Shown here: piece by piece, positions 1 to 9,537 of the stretch
Layout: every line of letters starts with the position of its first letter
How positions within the stretch are numbered: the stretch's first letter is position 1
NCBI RefSeq assembly: GCF_011316935.1
Contig: NZ_WLYS01000001.1
Coordinates: 682,001-746,000, forward strand
DNA length: 64,000 bases
Direction of reading: 5' to 3'
Source: Sphingobacterium chungjuense
GTDB taxonomy: Bacteria; Bacteroidota; Bacteroidia; Sphingobacteriales; Sphingobacteriaceae
Notes under the pieces: generated by a model
What the model was told of the DNA's origin: nothing
Databases searched by the model: none
The model's input: only the letters and a program-made list of their open reading frames with translations
Made by a program: the position numbers and the translations under genes

Positions 1-708
1 GGTATTCTCTTCATCCGGAATCACGGCGAAGCCATTCATGTATTCTGTAAAATTGGCTGCCGAGATGACGCGTGCATCATCCGCTTGCATTTTATCAAAC
101 AAATCTTGCCCGAAAGCATTATCCAAACGAATGGATAGGCTTTGTCTTCTACCAGGAGCTGGCAAATAGCTCAATTCTCCTAACGGAGTTTGATCCACTT
201 GGAAAGATTGATTACCAAAAATGGCTGGATTTTGCACATAAAAAGGTATCTCAACGTTATTTATTCCCCCGGCCTGCAATGTTGTTGTTTCCAGACGTTG
301 TGTGATACGGTGTACGCGAATAGTATGTGATTGAGTGGTGTCTCCTTGTACATGCAATTGATTATGTCTGCGAAGTACTAGTCTTACAGAATCAAAACGC
401 GCGTCTTCTGGAATGTCTGTATAGGTGTAATTCTCTGGTTCTACCTGAAAATACGGCGCAACAGTAACACTACCAACACCATCACGAACATATCGGCCTA
501 ATAGAATAGCTCCTGCTCCCGAAGTAGGGATATGTTGTAGTGTTAGATTTGTAATCTGCACAGATAAAGAATCCACCGAAGCTAAGTTCAATGCATCAAC
601 GTTATCGTTGTTCAATGCGATAGCCATATCTTTCTCACAACTCGACAATAAGACACTCGCGCCGACAAAAACGAACCCGAAGGCAATAAATATGAAATGT
701 TTTAGCAT
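1..708 (-). CDS. DUF4270 family outer-surface lipoprotein, C-terminus cut by window edge
   Basis: An open frame runs without a stop from an ATG at 708 down to base 1, giving 236 codons, so the gene continues beyond the left edge. The product starts with a short hydrophobic signal (MLKHFIFIAFGFVFVG) followed by a lipobox-like LLSSC, so it is probably a lipoprotein. The mature part (for example SVDSLSVQITNLTLQ and GAILLGRYVRDG) resembles the beta-rich DUF4270 family of Bacteroidota, whose function is unknown. It is divergent from the histidine kinase gene, with 116 bp between them. A TACATTTG box lies about 20 bases upstream of the start, but its -33 partner is poor. The family call comes from pattern recognition only. 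Confidence 0.75.
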   Translation of the reverse strand, partial: MLKHFIFIAFGFVFVGASVLLSSCEKDMAIALNNDNVDALNLASVDSLSVQITNLTLQHIPTSGAGAILLGRYVRDGVGSVTVAPYFQVEPENYTYTDIPEDARFDSVRLVLRRHNQLHVQGDTTQSHTIRVHRITQRLETTTLQAGGINNVEIPFYVQNPAIFGNQSFQVDQTPLGELSYLPAPGRRQSLSIRLDNAFGQDLFDKMQADDARVISAANFTEYMNGFAVIPDEENT

Positions 709-824
709 AAAAACCAATGAATTGCAAATGTAACCGAACGTTACTGTTAATCAGTGTTATATTTTGTTAAAAATCAACAATTACCTATGCGGTGCAAAGC
801 TACTAAATTAAATTTGTTTTAATC

Positions 825-2285
825 ATGTTAAAAAACCACAAAGTCCTAGCACTACTTATCGTCTTAATCACGGCTGGAATACTATCCGTCCTCAGTTTTT
901 GGCTATACAATTCGTATAACGACCACCGCGAATTGACTTTTGCAAAAGCCGATCAAGCATTGCTCAGCACCTTAAGTGATTATTACGCGCGCAACGACAT
1001 CACGGGCAACAATACGCGCAATAGCTACCAGAAAAACCTTGCGGAAGATATCAGCAGGGCATATCCCATCATTGCAGTTGATAGTATATACGCTTGGATG
1101 GAGAAGAATGCTACAAGAAGGCAGGATAGTATTCGCAGACAATACCGTGAAACCCATCGAAACAATCGCCAGGAACACGGCGAACGCCGCAAACCAAGAG
1201 AAATCAATCATTGGATGCTACAGGGAAGAGACGCAGAGTTGTCTCCCGCCGCTTTAGACACCTTATTAATAGAGTACAAACAAGAGCTTGCTTACCAAGG
1301 TATAGATCGTGCTAACGTGCAACTTAAAGTGCATGAAATAGCACGTAGAGGATACAACGAACCGCGCGAGATTCGCAGCAACGATATCCTGACCACGCGA
1401 CCAATATTGATTAATGCAGAAAACAATCTTTATCTATATGCCGAGTTAACCCACATCTGGAAACATATTATCTCCAACATGCTTGGGCAGATCATTTTCT
1501 CTCTGTTCTTGCTCTTCGCATTGATCGGTACCTTTCTAGCCTTGTTCAAAACGATCCGAAAGCAGAATAAGTTGGCCGTCCTACAGCAATCTTTCGTGAC
1601 CAACATGACGCATGAGCTCAAAACGCCCTTATCAACGGTCAGCGCAGCGGTAGAAGCGCTGCAACGTTCTGGAGCTAAAAACGATCCGGAACGTTGGGAT
1701 AGGTATTTGACCATATCAAAACGCGAGCTTGAACATCTTACGCTTATGGTAGAAAACGTGTTGCAGTTTAATAGCAATGTGCGTAGCGGTATAAACTTAA
1801 CGTACACTGCGTTTGATCTTGCTTTACTCCTTCGAGAGATATTAGAGTCTTTCCGGTTGGTTAGCACTGCACAAATAAATTTGATATTGCCTCCGCAGCA
1901 ACCTGTAATATGGTTGAATGGTGACTTGGCTCATCTTCGCAATACATTTTCTAACGTGATAGATAATGCGATCAAATACAATCAATCGCCTTCACCACAG
2001 GTGAAGATTATCGTAACGGCCACTGAAAAAGCGATTCAGATCCGCATCAGCGACAATGGTATTGGCATTCCGAAGGCGTATCACAAAAACATTTATGATC
2101 TGTTTTTCCGTGTACCGAATGGCGAGCTATATAGTGTGAAAGGATTTGGTTTAGGACTAGCCTACGTGCAGCAAGTAGTGCATCAGCACGACGGCAACAT
2201 TACGGTAGATAGCAAATCTGGCGAGGGCACCACTTTTACGATATCATTCCCTCAAAACACCATTCCTCATCCAAAAAATAAATAA
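825..2285 (+). CDS. Membrane sensor histidine kinase
   Basis: This 486-residue protein senses a signal outside the membrane and phosphorylates its partner regulator. A first membrane segment lies at about residues 8-28, an extracytoplasmic domain rich in charged residues covers about 30-210, and a second membrane segment covers about 213-240. The HisKA dimerisation domain follows, with the phosphorylated histidine H263 in MTHELKTPLS. The ATPase domain shows an N box (NVIDNAIKYN, about residue 380), a G1 box (DNGIGIP) and a G2 box (GFGLGLAYV). Its stop is separated by one base from the response regulator start, so the two form an operon. The signal is not evident from the sequence. A TAAATTTG box at 809-816 sits just before the start, without a good -33 element. 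Confidence 0.93.
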   Translation: MLKNHKVLALLIVLITAGILSVLSFWLYNSYNDHRELTFAKADQALLSTLSDYYARNDITGNNTRNSYQKNLAEDISRAYPIIAVDSIYAWMEKNATRRQDSIRRQYRETHRNNRQEHGERRKPREINHWMLQGRDAELSPAALDTLLIEYKQELAYQGIDRANVQLKVHEIARRGYNEPREIRSNDILTTRPILINAENNLYLYAELTHIWKHIISNMLGQIIFSLFLLFALIGTFLALFKTIRKQNKLAVLQQSFVTNMTHELKTPLSTVSAAVEALQRSGAKNDPERWDRYLTISKRELEHLTLMVENVLQFNSNVRSGINLTYTAFDLALLLREILESFRLVSTAQINLILPPQQPVIWLNGDLAHLRNTFSNVIDNAIKYNQSPSPQVKIIVTATEKAIQIRISDNGIGIPKAYHKNIYDLFFRVPNGELYSVKGFGLGLAYVQQVVHQHDGNITVDSKSGEGTTFTISFPQNTIPHPKNK

Positions 2286-2286
2286 T

Positions 2287-2961
2287 ATGCTGAAAATTTT
2301 ATATGTCGAAGACGAATTGAGTTTGGCGATGATCGTTGGGGAAAGCCTCGAGGAACATGGCTTTGAGGTGAAGCATGCGGTCAATGGACAAGATGCCTTG
2401 CAAATATTGAAAAAATTCAGTCCGCATGTGATGGTGTTAGATGTGATGATGCCCTTGATGGACGGCTTTACCTTGGCCACCGAAATACGTAAGATCGACA
2501 CCAAAACACCGATTATCTTTCTAACCGCTATGACGCAGACGGCCGACTTGGTCAAAGGCTTTCATCTGGGCGGCAATGATTATATACGCAAGCCATTTAA
2601 AATTGAGGAACTTATCGTACGCATTGAATCGGCGCATCGCGCCACAAGACAATACCACGATCAGCAACATTACGAAATAGGCAATTATCGGTTGGACACA
2701 CAGAAGTTTTTATTGAGCTTCGAAGGTGAAACGGACAAACTTTCTTTTCGGGAAGCCGAATTGCTACGCCGCCTATTCGAGCGTAAAGATCAAGTAGTTC
2801 CGCGCGAAGAGATCATCCGCACCTATTGGGGTGATGACACCTATTTCACCGGGCGAAGCTTAGATGTGTTTATCAGCCGAATCCGAAAATATTTGTCTAA
2901 AGACGAACGTATTAAGATTACAAACATCCGCGGGGTAGGCTATCGATTAACGATCGATTAG
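2287..2961 (+). CDS. OmpR-family response regulator
   Basis: A 224-residue DNA-binding response regulator. The receiver domain (about 1-120) has the acidic pair E8-D9, the phospho-acceptor D52 in VLDVMMP, and the conserved lysine in YIRKPF. The winged-helix domain (about 130-222) ends with the usual RSLDVFISRIRKYL and IRGVGYRL motifs of OmpR/PhoB proteins. The ATG at 2287 follows the kinase stop directly, so translational coupling is likely and the kinase is its obvious partner. Target genes cannot be read from the sequence; pncA starts only 12 bp downstream and could be co-transcribed. Confidence 0.95.
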   Translation: MLKILYVEDELSLAMIVGESLEEHGFEVKHAVNGQDALQILKKFSPHVMVLDVMMPLMDGFTLATEIRKIDTKTPIIFLTAMTQTADLVKGFHLGGNDYIRKPFKIEELIVRIESAHRATRQYHDQQHYEIGNYRLDTQKFLLSFEGETDKLSFREAELLRRLFERKDQVVPREEIIRTYWGDDTYFTGRSLDVFISRIRKYLSKDERIKITNIRGVGYRLTID

Positions 2962-2973
2962 TTATATTTGAGT

Positions 2974-3564
2974 ATGAAAGCACTTATCATTGTCGATGTA
3001 CAGGTGGATTTTTTGCCCGAAGGCGCTTTGGCTGTTCCAGCCGGCGATACGATTATCCCGGCCATCAATGCTTTGCAGAAAGACTATGATTTGGTAGTTG
3101 CTACGCAAGATTGGCATCCCGCAGATCACGGCAGCTTCGCGAGTCAGCATCCCGGCACGCAGGTTTACGAAAAAATTGAATTGCATGGTTTAGAGCAAAC
3201 ACTTTGGCCAGATCACTGTGTACAAGGCACGGCAGGGGCCGAATTATCCGACATGCTGAATACAGCTGCTATAGAAGCTATTTTTAGAAAAGGAACAGAG
3301 CGAGATATCGATAGCTATAGCGGTTTTTTTGATAATGGTCAACGAAAAGCGACCGGATTACAGGGCTATTTGAAGGAAAGAGCGGTAAGCGAAGTACACG
3401 TTTGCGGATTGGCAGCCGATTATTGTGTTTACTTCACCGCGATGGATAGCTTAGAAGCGGGTTTCAAGACCGCCATTATTTCTCGCGCGACCAAGCCAAT
3501 TGATAAGACGACCTTCATGGACAAAAAGGAAATTTTCTTACAAAAAGGCGGCCGCATACTTTAA
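2974..3564 (+). CDS. pncA: Nicotinamidase
   Basis: A 196-residue cysteine hydrolase that converts nicotinamide to nicotinate for NAD salvage in the cytoplasm. The catalytic triad is visible as D8 (VDVQVDF), K106 (FRKGTERD) and C151 (AADYCVYF). The metal ligands appear as D46 and H48 (TQDWHPADH) and H81 (WPDHCVQGT). I chose the ATG at 2974 rather than a TTG two codons earlier because it puts the family's start just before the first beta strand. Length fits the family. It follows the response regulator by 12 bp, which suggests read-through from that operon, although no functional link is evident. Confidence 0.95.
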   Translation: MKALIIVDVQVDFLPEGALAVPAGDTIIPAINALQKDYDLVVATQDWHPADHGSFASQHPGTQVYEKIELHGLEQTLWPDHCVQGTAGAELSDMLNTAAIEAIFRKGTERDIDSYSGFFDNGQRKATGLQGYLKERAVSEVHVCGLAADYCVYFTAMDSLEAGFKTAIISRATKPIDKTTFMDKKEIFLQKGGRIL

Positions 3565-3625
3565 TAAATCAATACGAAAGACAAGGATTGTCATTTTTCA
3601 ATATCTTTGCTTCAGACAGTCAACT

Positions 3626-4168
3626 ATGAAAGAAACAGCCATTAGTAGGAAAGATAGAATTATACAGACCGCCACCTCACTATTCGCTGAAAAAGGTTTT
3701 GCTGACACCTCCACCAAAGAAATCTCTCTACAGGCGGGCGTGTCAGAGGCATTGATTTTCAAACATTTTGGCAATAAAGACAGGCTGCTTTCCTTCATCA
3801 TCAAAACAGGATATAGCCGCGTGGTGATGCACCACAAAGGCATGCTTACCTACAAAGGCGCCAAAGAATTTTTGCGCAATATGATTCTGCTTCCTAATAA
3901 ACTAGTCGCAGAAGAGCCCTTATTTTGGAAAATGCAGGAAAGACTCTCGCACGATGAGTTGTCGCGTACACAGCATGAGCACTTTATGAAGCCCGTGCAA
4001 TCGATCATCCTAAAGGCATTTCAGGAATTGGGCTATGCCAAGCCGGAGCTAGAAACGCAGTATTTATTATTGGTTATCGATATGCTGTGGAAAAAAGAAG
4101 CCTGCGGCGAAGTACGAAATGCTGCAGAGCTGACCCAACTGATTGAAGACAAATACCAGTTGATTTAA
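3626..4168 (+). CDS. TetR/AcrR family transcriptional regulator
   Basis: A 180-residue regulator. The N-terminal TetR helix-turn-helix covers about residues 8-55, with the recognisable AEKGFADTSTKEIS and HFGNKDRLL segments; the rest is the all-helical ligand and dimerisation domain. I chose the ATG at 3626 because the longer frame from 3500 would overlap pncA and precede the normal TetR start. A TATCTTTG box at 3602-3609 gives a possible short-leader promoter, although no -33 element is seen. The GH3 hydrolase gene starts 29 bp after the stop, so it may be controlled or co-transcribed. The ligand is unknown. Confidence 0.88.
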   Translation: MKETAISRKDRIIQTATSLFAEKGFADTSTKEISLQAGVSEALIFKHFGNKDRLLSFIIKTGYSRVVMHHKGMLTYKGAKEFLRNMILLPNKLVAEEPLFWKMQERLSHDELSRTQHEHFMKPVQSIILKAFQELGYAKPELETQYLLLVIDMLWKKEACGEVRNAAELTQLIEDKYQLI

Positions 4169-4197
4169 CACCACCATTACCTATCTTTACGATACCT

Positions 4198-5904
4198 ATG
4201 AAGTACCTGTTTCTTGTCATTACTTGTATATCTTTTTTCGCTACGTCAAATAGTTATGGCCAAGCCAAACGCGATTTTGTGCCGTTTATTAATCAATCTC
4301 ATCCTTGGGTAGAGCGCACCTTTCAGCAGCTGACGCCGCGCGAACGAATTGCGCAATTACTTCTTATTAGAGCACATACAGATCGTGGCACGCGTTATAT
4401 CGATTCGGTCGGCCGTATTGTACGGCAGGAAAAACTGGGCGGGTTAGTTGTATTTCAAGGTGGACCGGTGCGACACGCTGATATGTTCAACCGTTATCAG
4501 AAAGATAGTAAAGTGCCCTTATTGATCACGTTTGATGGTGAATGGGGTTTGGGCATGCGCTTAGCCGATTCGACCACGTCGTTCCCCTATCAAATGACGC
4601 TGGGCGCTATTCAGCGCGACGAATTGATCTACGATATGGGAAAGCAAGTGGCCAAAGATTTCTTACGATTGGGCATGCATTTTAATTTCGCGCCGGTAGT
4701 AGACATTAATAACAACCCACAAAATCCTGTCATCAACTTCCGGTCTTTTGGCGATAACAAGGAAAATGTGACGCGTAAAGCAAAAGCGTACATGGACGGT
4801 ATGGTAGCGGGCGGTATTGTGGCCTCGCTCAAGCACTTTCCCGGACACGGGGATACCGATGTAGACTCGCATCACGATCTTCCTCAATTGGATTTCTCCA
4901 AGAAAAGATTGGATGAATTGGAGCTATTTCCTTTTCGGGAATTGATTCGCGCCGGCGCACCGGCTATTATGGTTGCGCATATGCACATTCCTGCCTTAGA
5001 TAATACCCCCAACATCCCTTCTTCCATCTCCAAAAAAGTCGTAACCGATTTGCTCCGCAATGAATTGGGTTTTCAAGGTCTTTCCGTAACCGATGCGATG
5101 GACATGAAAGGCGTAACTAAATTTTTCCCCAATGGTCGTGCCGATGTGATGGCCATCGAGGCAGGCAATGATTTGTTGGAAATATCAGAGAATAGTGGCC
5201 GCGCGATCCAACTAATCGAACAAGCCATTAAAAACGGTAGTATCAAGCAAGCAGATATCGATCGCCGGGTTAAAAAAGTCTTGGCAACCAAATACTGGTT
5301 AGGTCTGGACAAATACCAACCAGTATCTACCAAAAATCTATACAATGATTTGAATAGCGCCGCATCCAAACAATTGGTTCAGCGCTTAGCAGAAGCTTCG
5401 ATCACCGTTTTACGTTCGCAGCGCGCCATCAACTCCTTCAATCGCGGACGCCCAACCTTACTCATTAGCGTCGGCATCAATAAGCCGCAGGCTTTAGAGC
5501 AACTAATTGCGAGTCGTGTACGTGGCATCATGCAGCTGTACGTATCGAACAACGAATCACCAGAGCGCTTGCAAGAAATTGCGATGGAAGCGCGAAAGTA
5601 TGGTCAAGTGATTGTTGCTATTCACGATGCACGAAACAGACCGCAAAGCACATTGCCACTTTCAGAAGATGTGGTAGGATTTATCGATAAAGTAACCAAT
5701 AAAAACACCATTACCATTGTAAATGCCAACCCGTACACGCTCAACAACCTGGATGTGAGCCAAAGCGGCAGCATTATTATGGCCTACCAAAATGATGCTT
5801 TCATGCAGCGTGCTGCGGCCAAAGTGCTATTTAAAGATATACGCTCGGAAGGTAAACTGCCGGTGACTATATCACGCAAGTACAAATTTGGCGCTGGCAT
5901 GTAA
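4198..5904 (+). CDS. NagZ-like glycoside hydrolase family 3 protein (secreted)
   Basis: A 568-residue exported hydrolase with a signal peptide ending near NSYGQA. The GH3 N-terminal barrel (about 40-375) carries the KHFPGHGDTDVDSHHDLP signature, whose His/Asp pair is typical of NagZ-type beta-N-acetylglucosaminidases, and the nucleophile Asp in SVTDAMDMKG. A second GH3-like domain follows (about 395-568). In many Bacteroidota this enzyme is fused to a C-terminal beta-lactamase-like domain; that part is absent here. The likely role is removing GlcNAc from peptidoglycan fragments outside the inner membrane, which fits the NamZ and MurQ genes near 39 kb. Exact substrate specificity is inferred. 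Confidence 0.87.
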   Translation: MKYLFLVITCISFFATSNSYGQAKRDFVPFINQSHPWVERTFQQLTPRERIAQLLLIRAHTDRGTRYIDSVGRIVRQEKLGGLVVFQGGPVRHADMFNRYQKDSKVPLLITFDGEWGLGMRLADSTTSFPYQMTLGAIQRDELIYDMGKQVAKDFLRLGMHFNFAPVVDINNNPQNPVINFRSFGDNKENVTRKAKAYMDGMVAGGIVASLKHFPGHGDTDVDSHHDLPQLDFSKKRLDELELFPFRELIRAGAPAIMVAHMHIPALDNTPNIPSSISKKVVTDLLRNELGFQGLSVTDAMDMKGVTKFFPNGRADVMAIEAGNDLLEISENSGRAIQLIEQAIKNGSIKQADIDRRVKKVLATKYWLGLDKYQPVSTKNLYNDLNSAASKQLVQRLAEASITVLRSQRAINSFNRGRPTLLISVGINKPQALEQLIASRVRGIMQLYVSNNESPERLQEIAMEARKYGQVIVAIHDARNRPQSTLPLSEDVVGFIDKVTNKNTITIVNANPYTLNNLDVSQSGSIIMAYQNDAFMQRAAAKVLFKDIRSEGKLPVTISRKYKFGAGM

Positions 5905-6007
5905 ATGAATGCGAATTTATAGTATCATTAAATACTTGTTAATATTTAACATTTAATAAAAATACGCGCTTTTTATACCGTATTTTTGAGAAATTTTAAA
6001 TCTATTT

Positions 6008-7435
6008 ATGGCCAGCGAACAGATTTCTATTTTCGACATGTTTAAGATCGGCATCGGTCCGTCCAGCTCTCATACCTTGGGGCCTTGGCGTGCCGCACAG
6101 CGATTTGTACAAACGGTAGATGCCCGTGCCGGAATAGAAAATGTACAGCAGGTCAACGTATTATTATACGGATCATTAGCAAAAACCGGTGTAGGCCACG
6201 GTACAGATATCGCTATTTTACTTGGGCTGAGCGGAGATGATCCAGTCACGTTTGATGTATACGATGTCGTCCCAAAAATAGATCGTATCAAATCTTCTTG
6301 TAAGATCGAGCTTGGGGCTAAGCATCAAATCGACTTCGTTTACAACGAACACATGCTGTTCTTGTACAATGAAAGTCTTCCTTTTCACCCGAATGCGGTT
6401 ACTTTTCAAGCTTTTCTGCAAGATGGATCTGCGCTAAGCGAAACCTATTATTCGATCGGCGGAGGTTTTGTGGTGCAAGAAGAAGAACAGAGCGCTGGCA
6501 CAACCGAAGTGGATCTTCCATTCCAAATGGATAGCGCAGAAGATGTCTTGTTTTGGTCGAGACGGACAGGATTGAAGATATCGGAGTTGGTTCTGGAAAA
6601 TGAATTGGCTTGGCGCAGCGAAGAGGAAACCAAAGAAGGTATTCTAAAGATATTCGCGACTATGAAGGAGTGCATCTACAAAGGCTGCCACACCAATGGC
6701 ATTTTGCCGGGCGGATTGCAAGTAGAACGCCGCGCTACCAAACTCAATAAGCGTATTGTCAAAGACCGCCCGTACCATGATTTTGCCTCTTGGCTGGAAG
6801 CGATTCGCGCCGGCGGTAAAGATTTTGGTTATATTTTGGATTGTGTGAGTTGTTTTGCCCTAGCGGTGAATGAAGAAAACGCTTCGTTCGGTCGGGTGGT
6901 CACGGCACCCACTAATGGCGCAGCAGGCGTAATTCCTGCGGTTTTACAATATTACATTACATTCTACGACGCGTTCAACGAACAGAAGATCATTCAATTC
7001 ATGGCGACCGCATCCGAGATAGGATCGATTTTCAAAAAAGGCGCTACGATCTCTGCCGCGATGGGAGGCTGTCAAGCCGAAATTGGCGTTTCGTCAGCCA
7101 TGGCGGCTGGTGCGCTCACCGAATGTCTTGGCGGCTCGCAGCGACAAGTCTTGATGGCCGCAGAAATCGCAATGGAACATCATTTGGGGTTGACCTGCGA
7201 TCCGATCGGAGGATTGGTACAGATTCCATGCATTGAGCGCAATACCATGGGCGCCATCAAAGCGATTACCGCAGCACAATTAGCCTTACAATCGAATCCA
7301 GAAAAAGCAAAAGTGAGTTTGGATGCCGTCGTCGGCACGATGTGGGCTACCGCGCAAGATATGAATGTGAAATACAAGGAGACTGCCGACGGTGGACTCG
7401 CCGTAAAAGTGCCGCTCAGTCTCCCTGAATGTTAG
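6008..7435 (+). CDS. sdaA: L-serine ammonia-lyase (iron-sulfur type, single chain)
   Basis: A 475-residue enzyme that deaminates L-serine to pyruvate and ammonia using a [4Fe-4S] cluster. The N-terminal beta domain begins with [14 protein letters not shown] and the alpha domain carries [30 protein letters not shown] and [16 protein letters not shown], which hold the cluster cysteines. Both domains lie in one chain, unlike the split SdaAA/SdaAB form. The gene is monocistronic and convergent with mqnD; the two stop codons share bases. A TATTTTTG box lies upstream at about 5981, without a clear -33 element. Confidence 0.95.
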   Translation: MASEQISIFDMFKIGIGPSSSHTLGPWRAAQRFVQTVDARAGIENVQQVNVLLYGSLAKTGVGHGTDIAILLGLSGDDPVTFDVYDVVPKIDRIKSSCKIELGAKHQIDFVYNEHMLFLYNESLPFHPNAVTFQAFLQDGSALSETYYSIGGGFVVQEEEQSAGTTEVDLPFQMDSAEDVLFWSRRTGLKISELVLENELAWRSEEETKEGILKIFATMKECIYKGCHTNGILPGGLQVERRATKLNKRIVKDRPYHDFASWLEAIRAGGKDFGYILDCVSCFALAVNEENASFGRVVTAPTNGAAGVIPAVLQYYITFYDAFNEQKIIQFMATASEIGSIFKKGATISAAMGGCQAEIGVSSAMAAGALTECLGGSQRQVLMAAEIAMEHHLGLTCDPIGGLVQIPCIERNTMGAIKAITAAQLALQSNPEKAKVSLDAVVGTMWATAQDMNVKYKETADGGLAVKVPLSLPEC

Positions 7436-8304
7436 ATCGAAGCTAAAAATAAATCTTGCGTGCGCGGCGGGATTAATTCCAGCCGCTCCGCTTCACTAAA
7501 TAGATAGTTGACGGAAGCACGCCCTTTCTCACCCAGATTCTCGGAATATTTATTGACATACAAATCGATATGTTGGTACATCACCGATTCTTCCATTTCT
7601 TGGGCATGACTGCGAATGTAATCTAGCCCAGACTTCGGATTGGCAAAGGCAAATCGTACGCTATCCGCGATGAGCTGATTCACCTGCTGTTTCACCGATT
7701 GCGGCAGCGATCGTTTGATCACAATACCGCCCAGAGGAATAGGATATCCAGTACCTCGTTCCCAGAATTCGCCCAGATCTTGTGCTTTGGATAAACCGCG
7801 TTCGCTATACGTAAAACGATTTTCGTGAATAATCAACCCCACATCAACCCGTCCATCCAGTACGGCATTTTCAATATCTGAAAACACCAATTCCTGTTTA
7901 TTGGTCAATTGGGGGTAAGCCAAGCCCAACAGAAAATTGGCCGTGGTATATTTTCCGGGAATACCGACACGCAAACCCAACAGATCTGCTGGCAAATCTT
8001 GCCCTGCGTAATTTGACAGACGCTCGGCAAGATCTTTATCCTTCGTAATTAATAATGGCCCTACGCCAAAGCCCAACGCACTACCCGCATCCAACAATTC
8101 GTAATCTTTTGCCGCGTAGGCAAATGCATGATAGCTTAGTTTGGTAATATCCAATTGCTGCGCGAAGGCCATTTGGTTCAGTGTCTCCACATCCTGATAA
8201 CTCGGTTCGAACGAAAGATCGCCCGTATCGATCTTACCATGAATCAAGGCATCGAAGATAAAGGTATCATTCGGGCACGGAGAAAAACCCAGACTTAATT
8301 TCAT
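7432..8304 (-). CDS. mqnD: 1,4-dihydroxy-6-naphthoate synthase (futalosine menaquinone pathway)
   Basis: A 290-residue protein of the MqnA/MqnD periplasmic-binding-protein fold. It converts cyclic dehypoxanthine futalosine to 1,4-dihydroxy-6-naphthoate in menaquinone synthesis. The N-terminus [20 protein letters not shown] and the following [11 protein letters not shown] and GVGPLLI segments are typical of MqnD rather than MqnA. It lies 20 bp downstream of the TIM-barrel gene and is probably in its operon. Its stop overlaps the sdaA stop on the other strand. Its presence indicates the futalosine rather than the classical men route. Confidence 0.92.
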   Translation of the reverse strand: MKLSLGFSPCPNDTFIFDALIHGKIDTGDLSFEPSYQDVETLNQMAFAQQLDITKLSYHAFAYAAKDYELLDAGSALGFGVGPLLITKDKDLAERLSNYAGQDLPADLLGLRVGIPGKYTTANFLLGLAYPQLTNKQELVFSDIENAVLDGRVDVGLIIHENRFTYSERGLSKAQDLGEFWERGTGYPIPLGGIVIKRSLPQSVKQQVNQLIADSVRFAFANPKSGLDYIRSHAQEMEESVMYQHIDLYVNKYSENLGEKGRASVNYLFSEAERLELIPPRTQDLFLASI

Positions 8305-8324
8305 ATTATTTGTAATTCCAATGA

Positions 8325-9377
8325 TTAAATCCCCAACAGGTTACGGTTAAACGCTTCGTCGGAACCGGTAGCCGCAAAATCGTCAAATGCTCTCTCGGTC
8401 ACTTTGATGATGTGGTCGCTAATAAATTGCGCGCCTTCAGTAGCACCGTCAACGCTGTTTTTGATCGCACACTCCCACTCTAGTACAGCCCAACCTTCGT
8501 AATCATAGGCCGCTAATTTGCTAAAGATGGATTTGAAATCAACCTGCCCGTCGCCAAGCGAACGGAAGCGACCTGCTCTATCCAACCAATTGCTATAGCC
8601 GCCATATACACCTTGCTTCCCTGTTGGATTAAACTCCGCATCTTTCACATGGAACATTTTGATACGCTCATGATAGTGATCTATATAGCTCAGGTAATCC
8701 ATTCCTTGCAACAACAAATGTGATGGATCATATAATAGACAGGCTCTTGGGTGATTGTTAGCTGCTTCTAAAAAACGTTCGTAAGAAACACCATCGTGCA
8801 AATCTTCTCCAGGATGCACTTCGTAACACACATCCACACCATAACGATCAAATTCATCCAGAATCGGCAACCAGCGGTTGGCCAATTCTTTAAAACCTGT
8901 TTCTACCAAACCTGCCGGACGCTGTGGCCAAGGATAAACCATATGCCACAACAATGAACCGCTAAAGGTAGCATGCGCGTTCAAACCTAAGTTAGCCGAC
9001 GCTTTAGCCGCTAATTTTAGTTGATCGATGGCCCACTCGGTACGTGCTTTTGGATTATTGTGTACGGCTGCTGGCGCAAATCCATCAAACAATTTATCGT
9101 AGGTCGGGTGTACAGCTACCAATTGGCCTTGCAAATGCGTCGAAAGCTCGGTGATCTCTACCCCGATTTCGGCTAGTCGGCCTTTGATTTCGTCTGCATA
9201 AGTTTTGCTTTCTGCTACCTTTTGCATATCAAAAAATTGCGGATCATTGGTCGGCACTTGCACACCGACATAGCCTAATGATTTTACCCATTTGGAAATA
9301 TTTTCTAACGTATTGTAAGGTGCGGTATTATCAATAAATTGTGCCAAAAAGATCGCTGGCCCTTTTAGTGTTTTCAT
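8325..9377 (-). CDS. Sugar phosphate isomerase/epimerase-like TIM-barrel protein
   Basis: A 350-residue protein of the xylose-isomerase-like/AP-endonuclease-2 TIM-barrel family. Recognisable segments include LGYVGVQVP near the start and CYEVHPGEDLHDG, LLYDPSHLLLQGMDY, FHVKDAEF and AVLEWECAIKN, which carry the Glu, Asp and His residues that normally bind a divalent metal. No signal peptide is seen, so it is probably cytosolic. The substrate is unknown. It is immediately upstream of mqnD, but no known menaquinone step needs it, so the pairing may be only transcriptional. A candidate promoter lies about 30 bp upstream. Confidence 0.85.
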   Translation of the reverse strand: MKTLKGPAIFLAQFIDNTAPYNTLENISKWVKSLGYVGVQVPTNDPQFFDMQKVAESKTYADEIKGRLAEIGVEITELSTHLQGQLVAVHPTYDKLFDGFAPAAVHNNPKARTEWAIDQLKLAAKASANLGLNAHATFSGSLLWHMVYPWPQRPAGLVETGFKELANRWLPILDEFDRYGVDVCYEVHPGEDLHDGVSYERFLEAANNHPRACLLYDPSHLLLQGMDYLSYIDHYHERIKMFHVKDAEFNPTGKQGVYGGYSNWLDRAGRFRSLGDGQVDFKSIFSKLAAYDYEGWAVLEWECAIKNSVDGATEGAQFISDHIIKVTERAFDDFAATGSDEAFNRNLLGI

Positions 9378-9401
9378 GGTCGTTTCTTCTTTTATACGTT
9401 T

Positions 9402-9433
9402 TAAAGGTACTAAAAATATCCGCGTTAAGCCAA
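9402..9433 (-). promoter_or_regulatory. Candidate Bacteroidota-type promoter for the TIM-barrel gene and mqnD
   Basis: Read on the minus strand, a TTG (9433-9431) is followed after 21 bases by TACCTTTA (9409-9402). This matches the -33 TTTG and -7 TAnnTTTG pattern with one mismatch in the -7 box. It lies 25 bp upstream of the start at 9377. This is a pattern match only. Confidence 0.35.
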
Positions 9434-9537
9434 GTTATCCCCGGTGTAAAAAGCACAGACAGATTGGTTAAACAGATCCGACTTTGTACCGGCGGTCTTT
9501 ACATTCAGACAACGTAAAATTGCGTAACTTTGCCTCC

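Noticed and set aside
72..305. Plus-strand 77-codon open frame at the left edge
   Set aside because: It lies antisense inside the DUF4270 lipoprotein frame, which has a signal peptide and continuous coding character.
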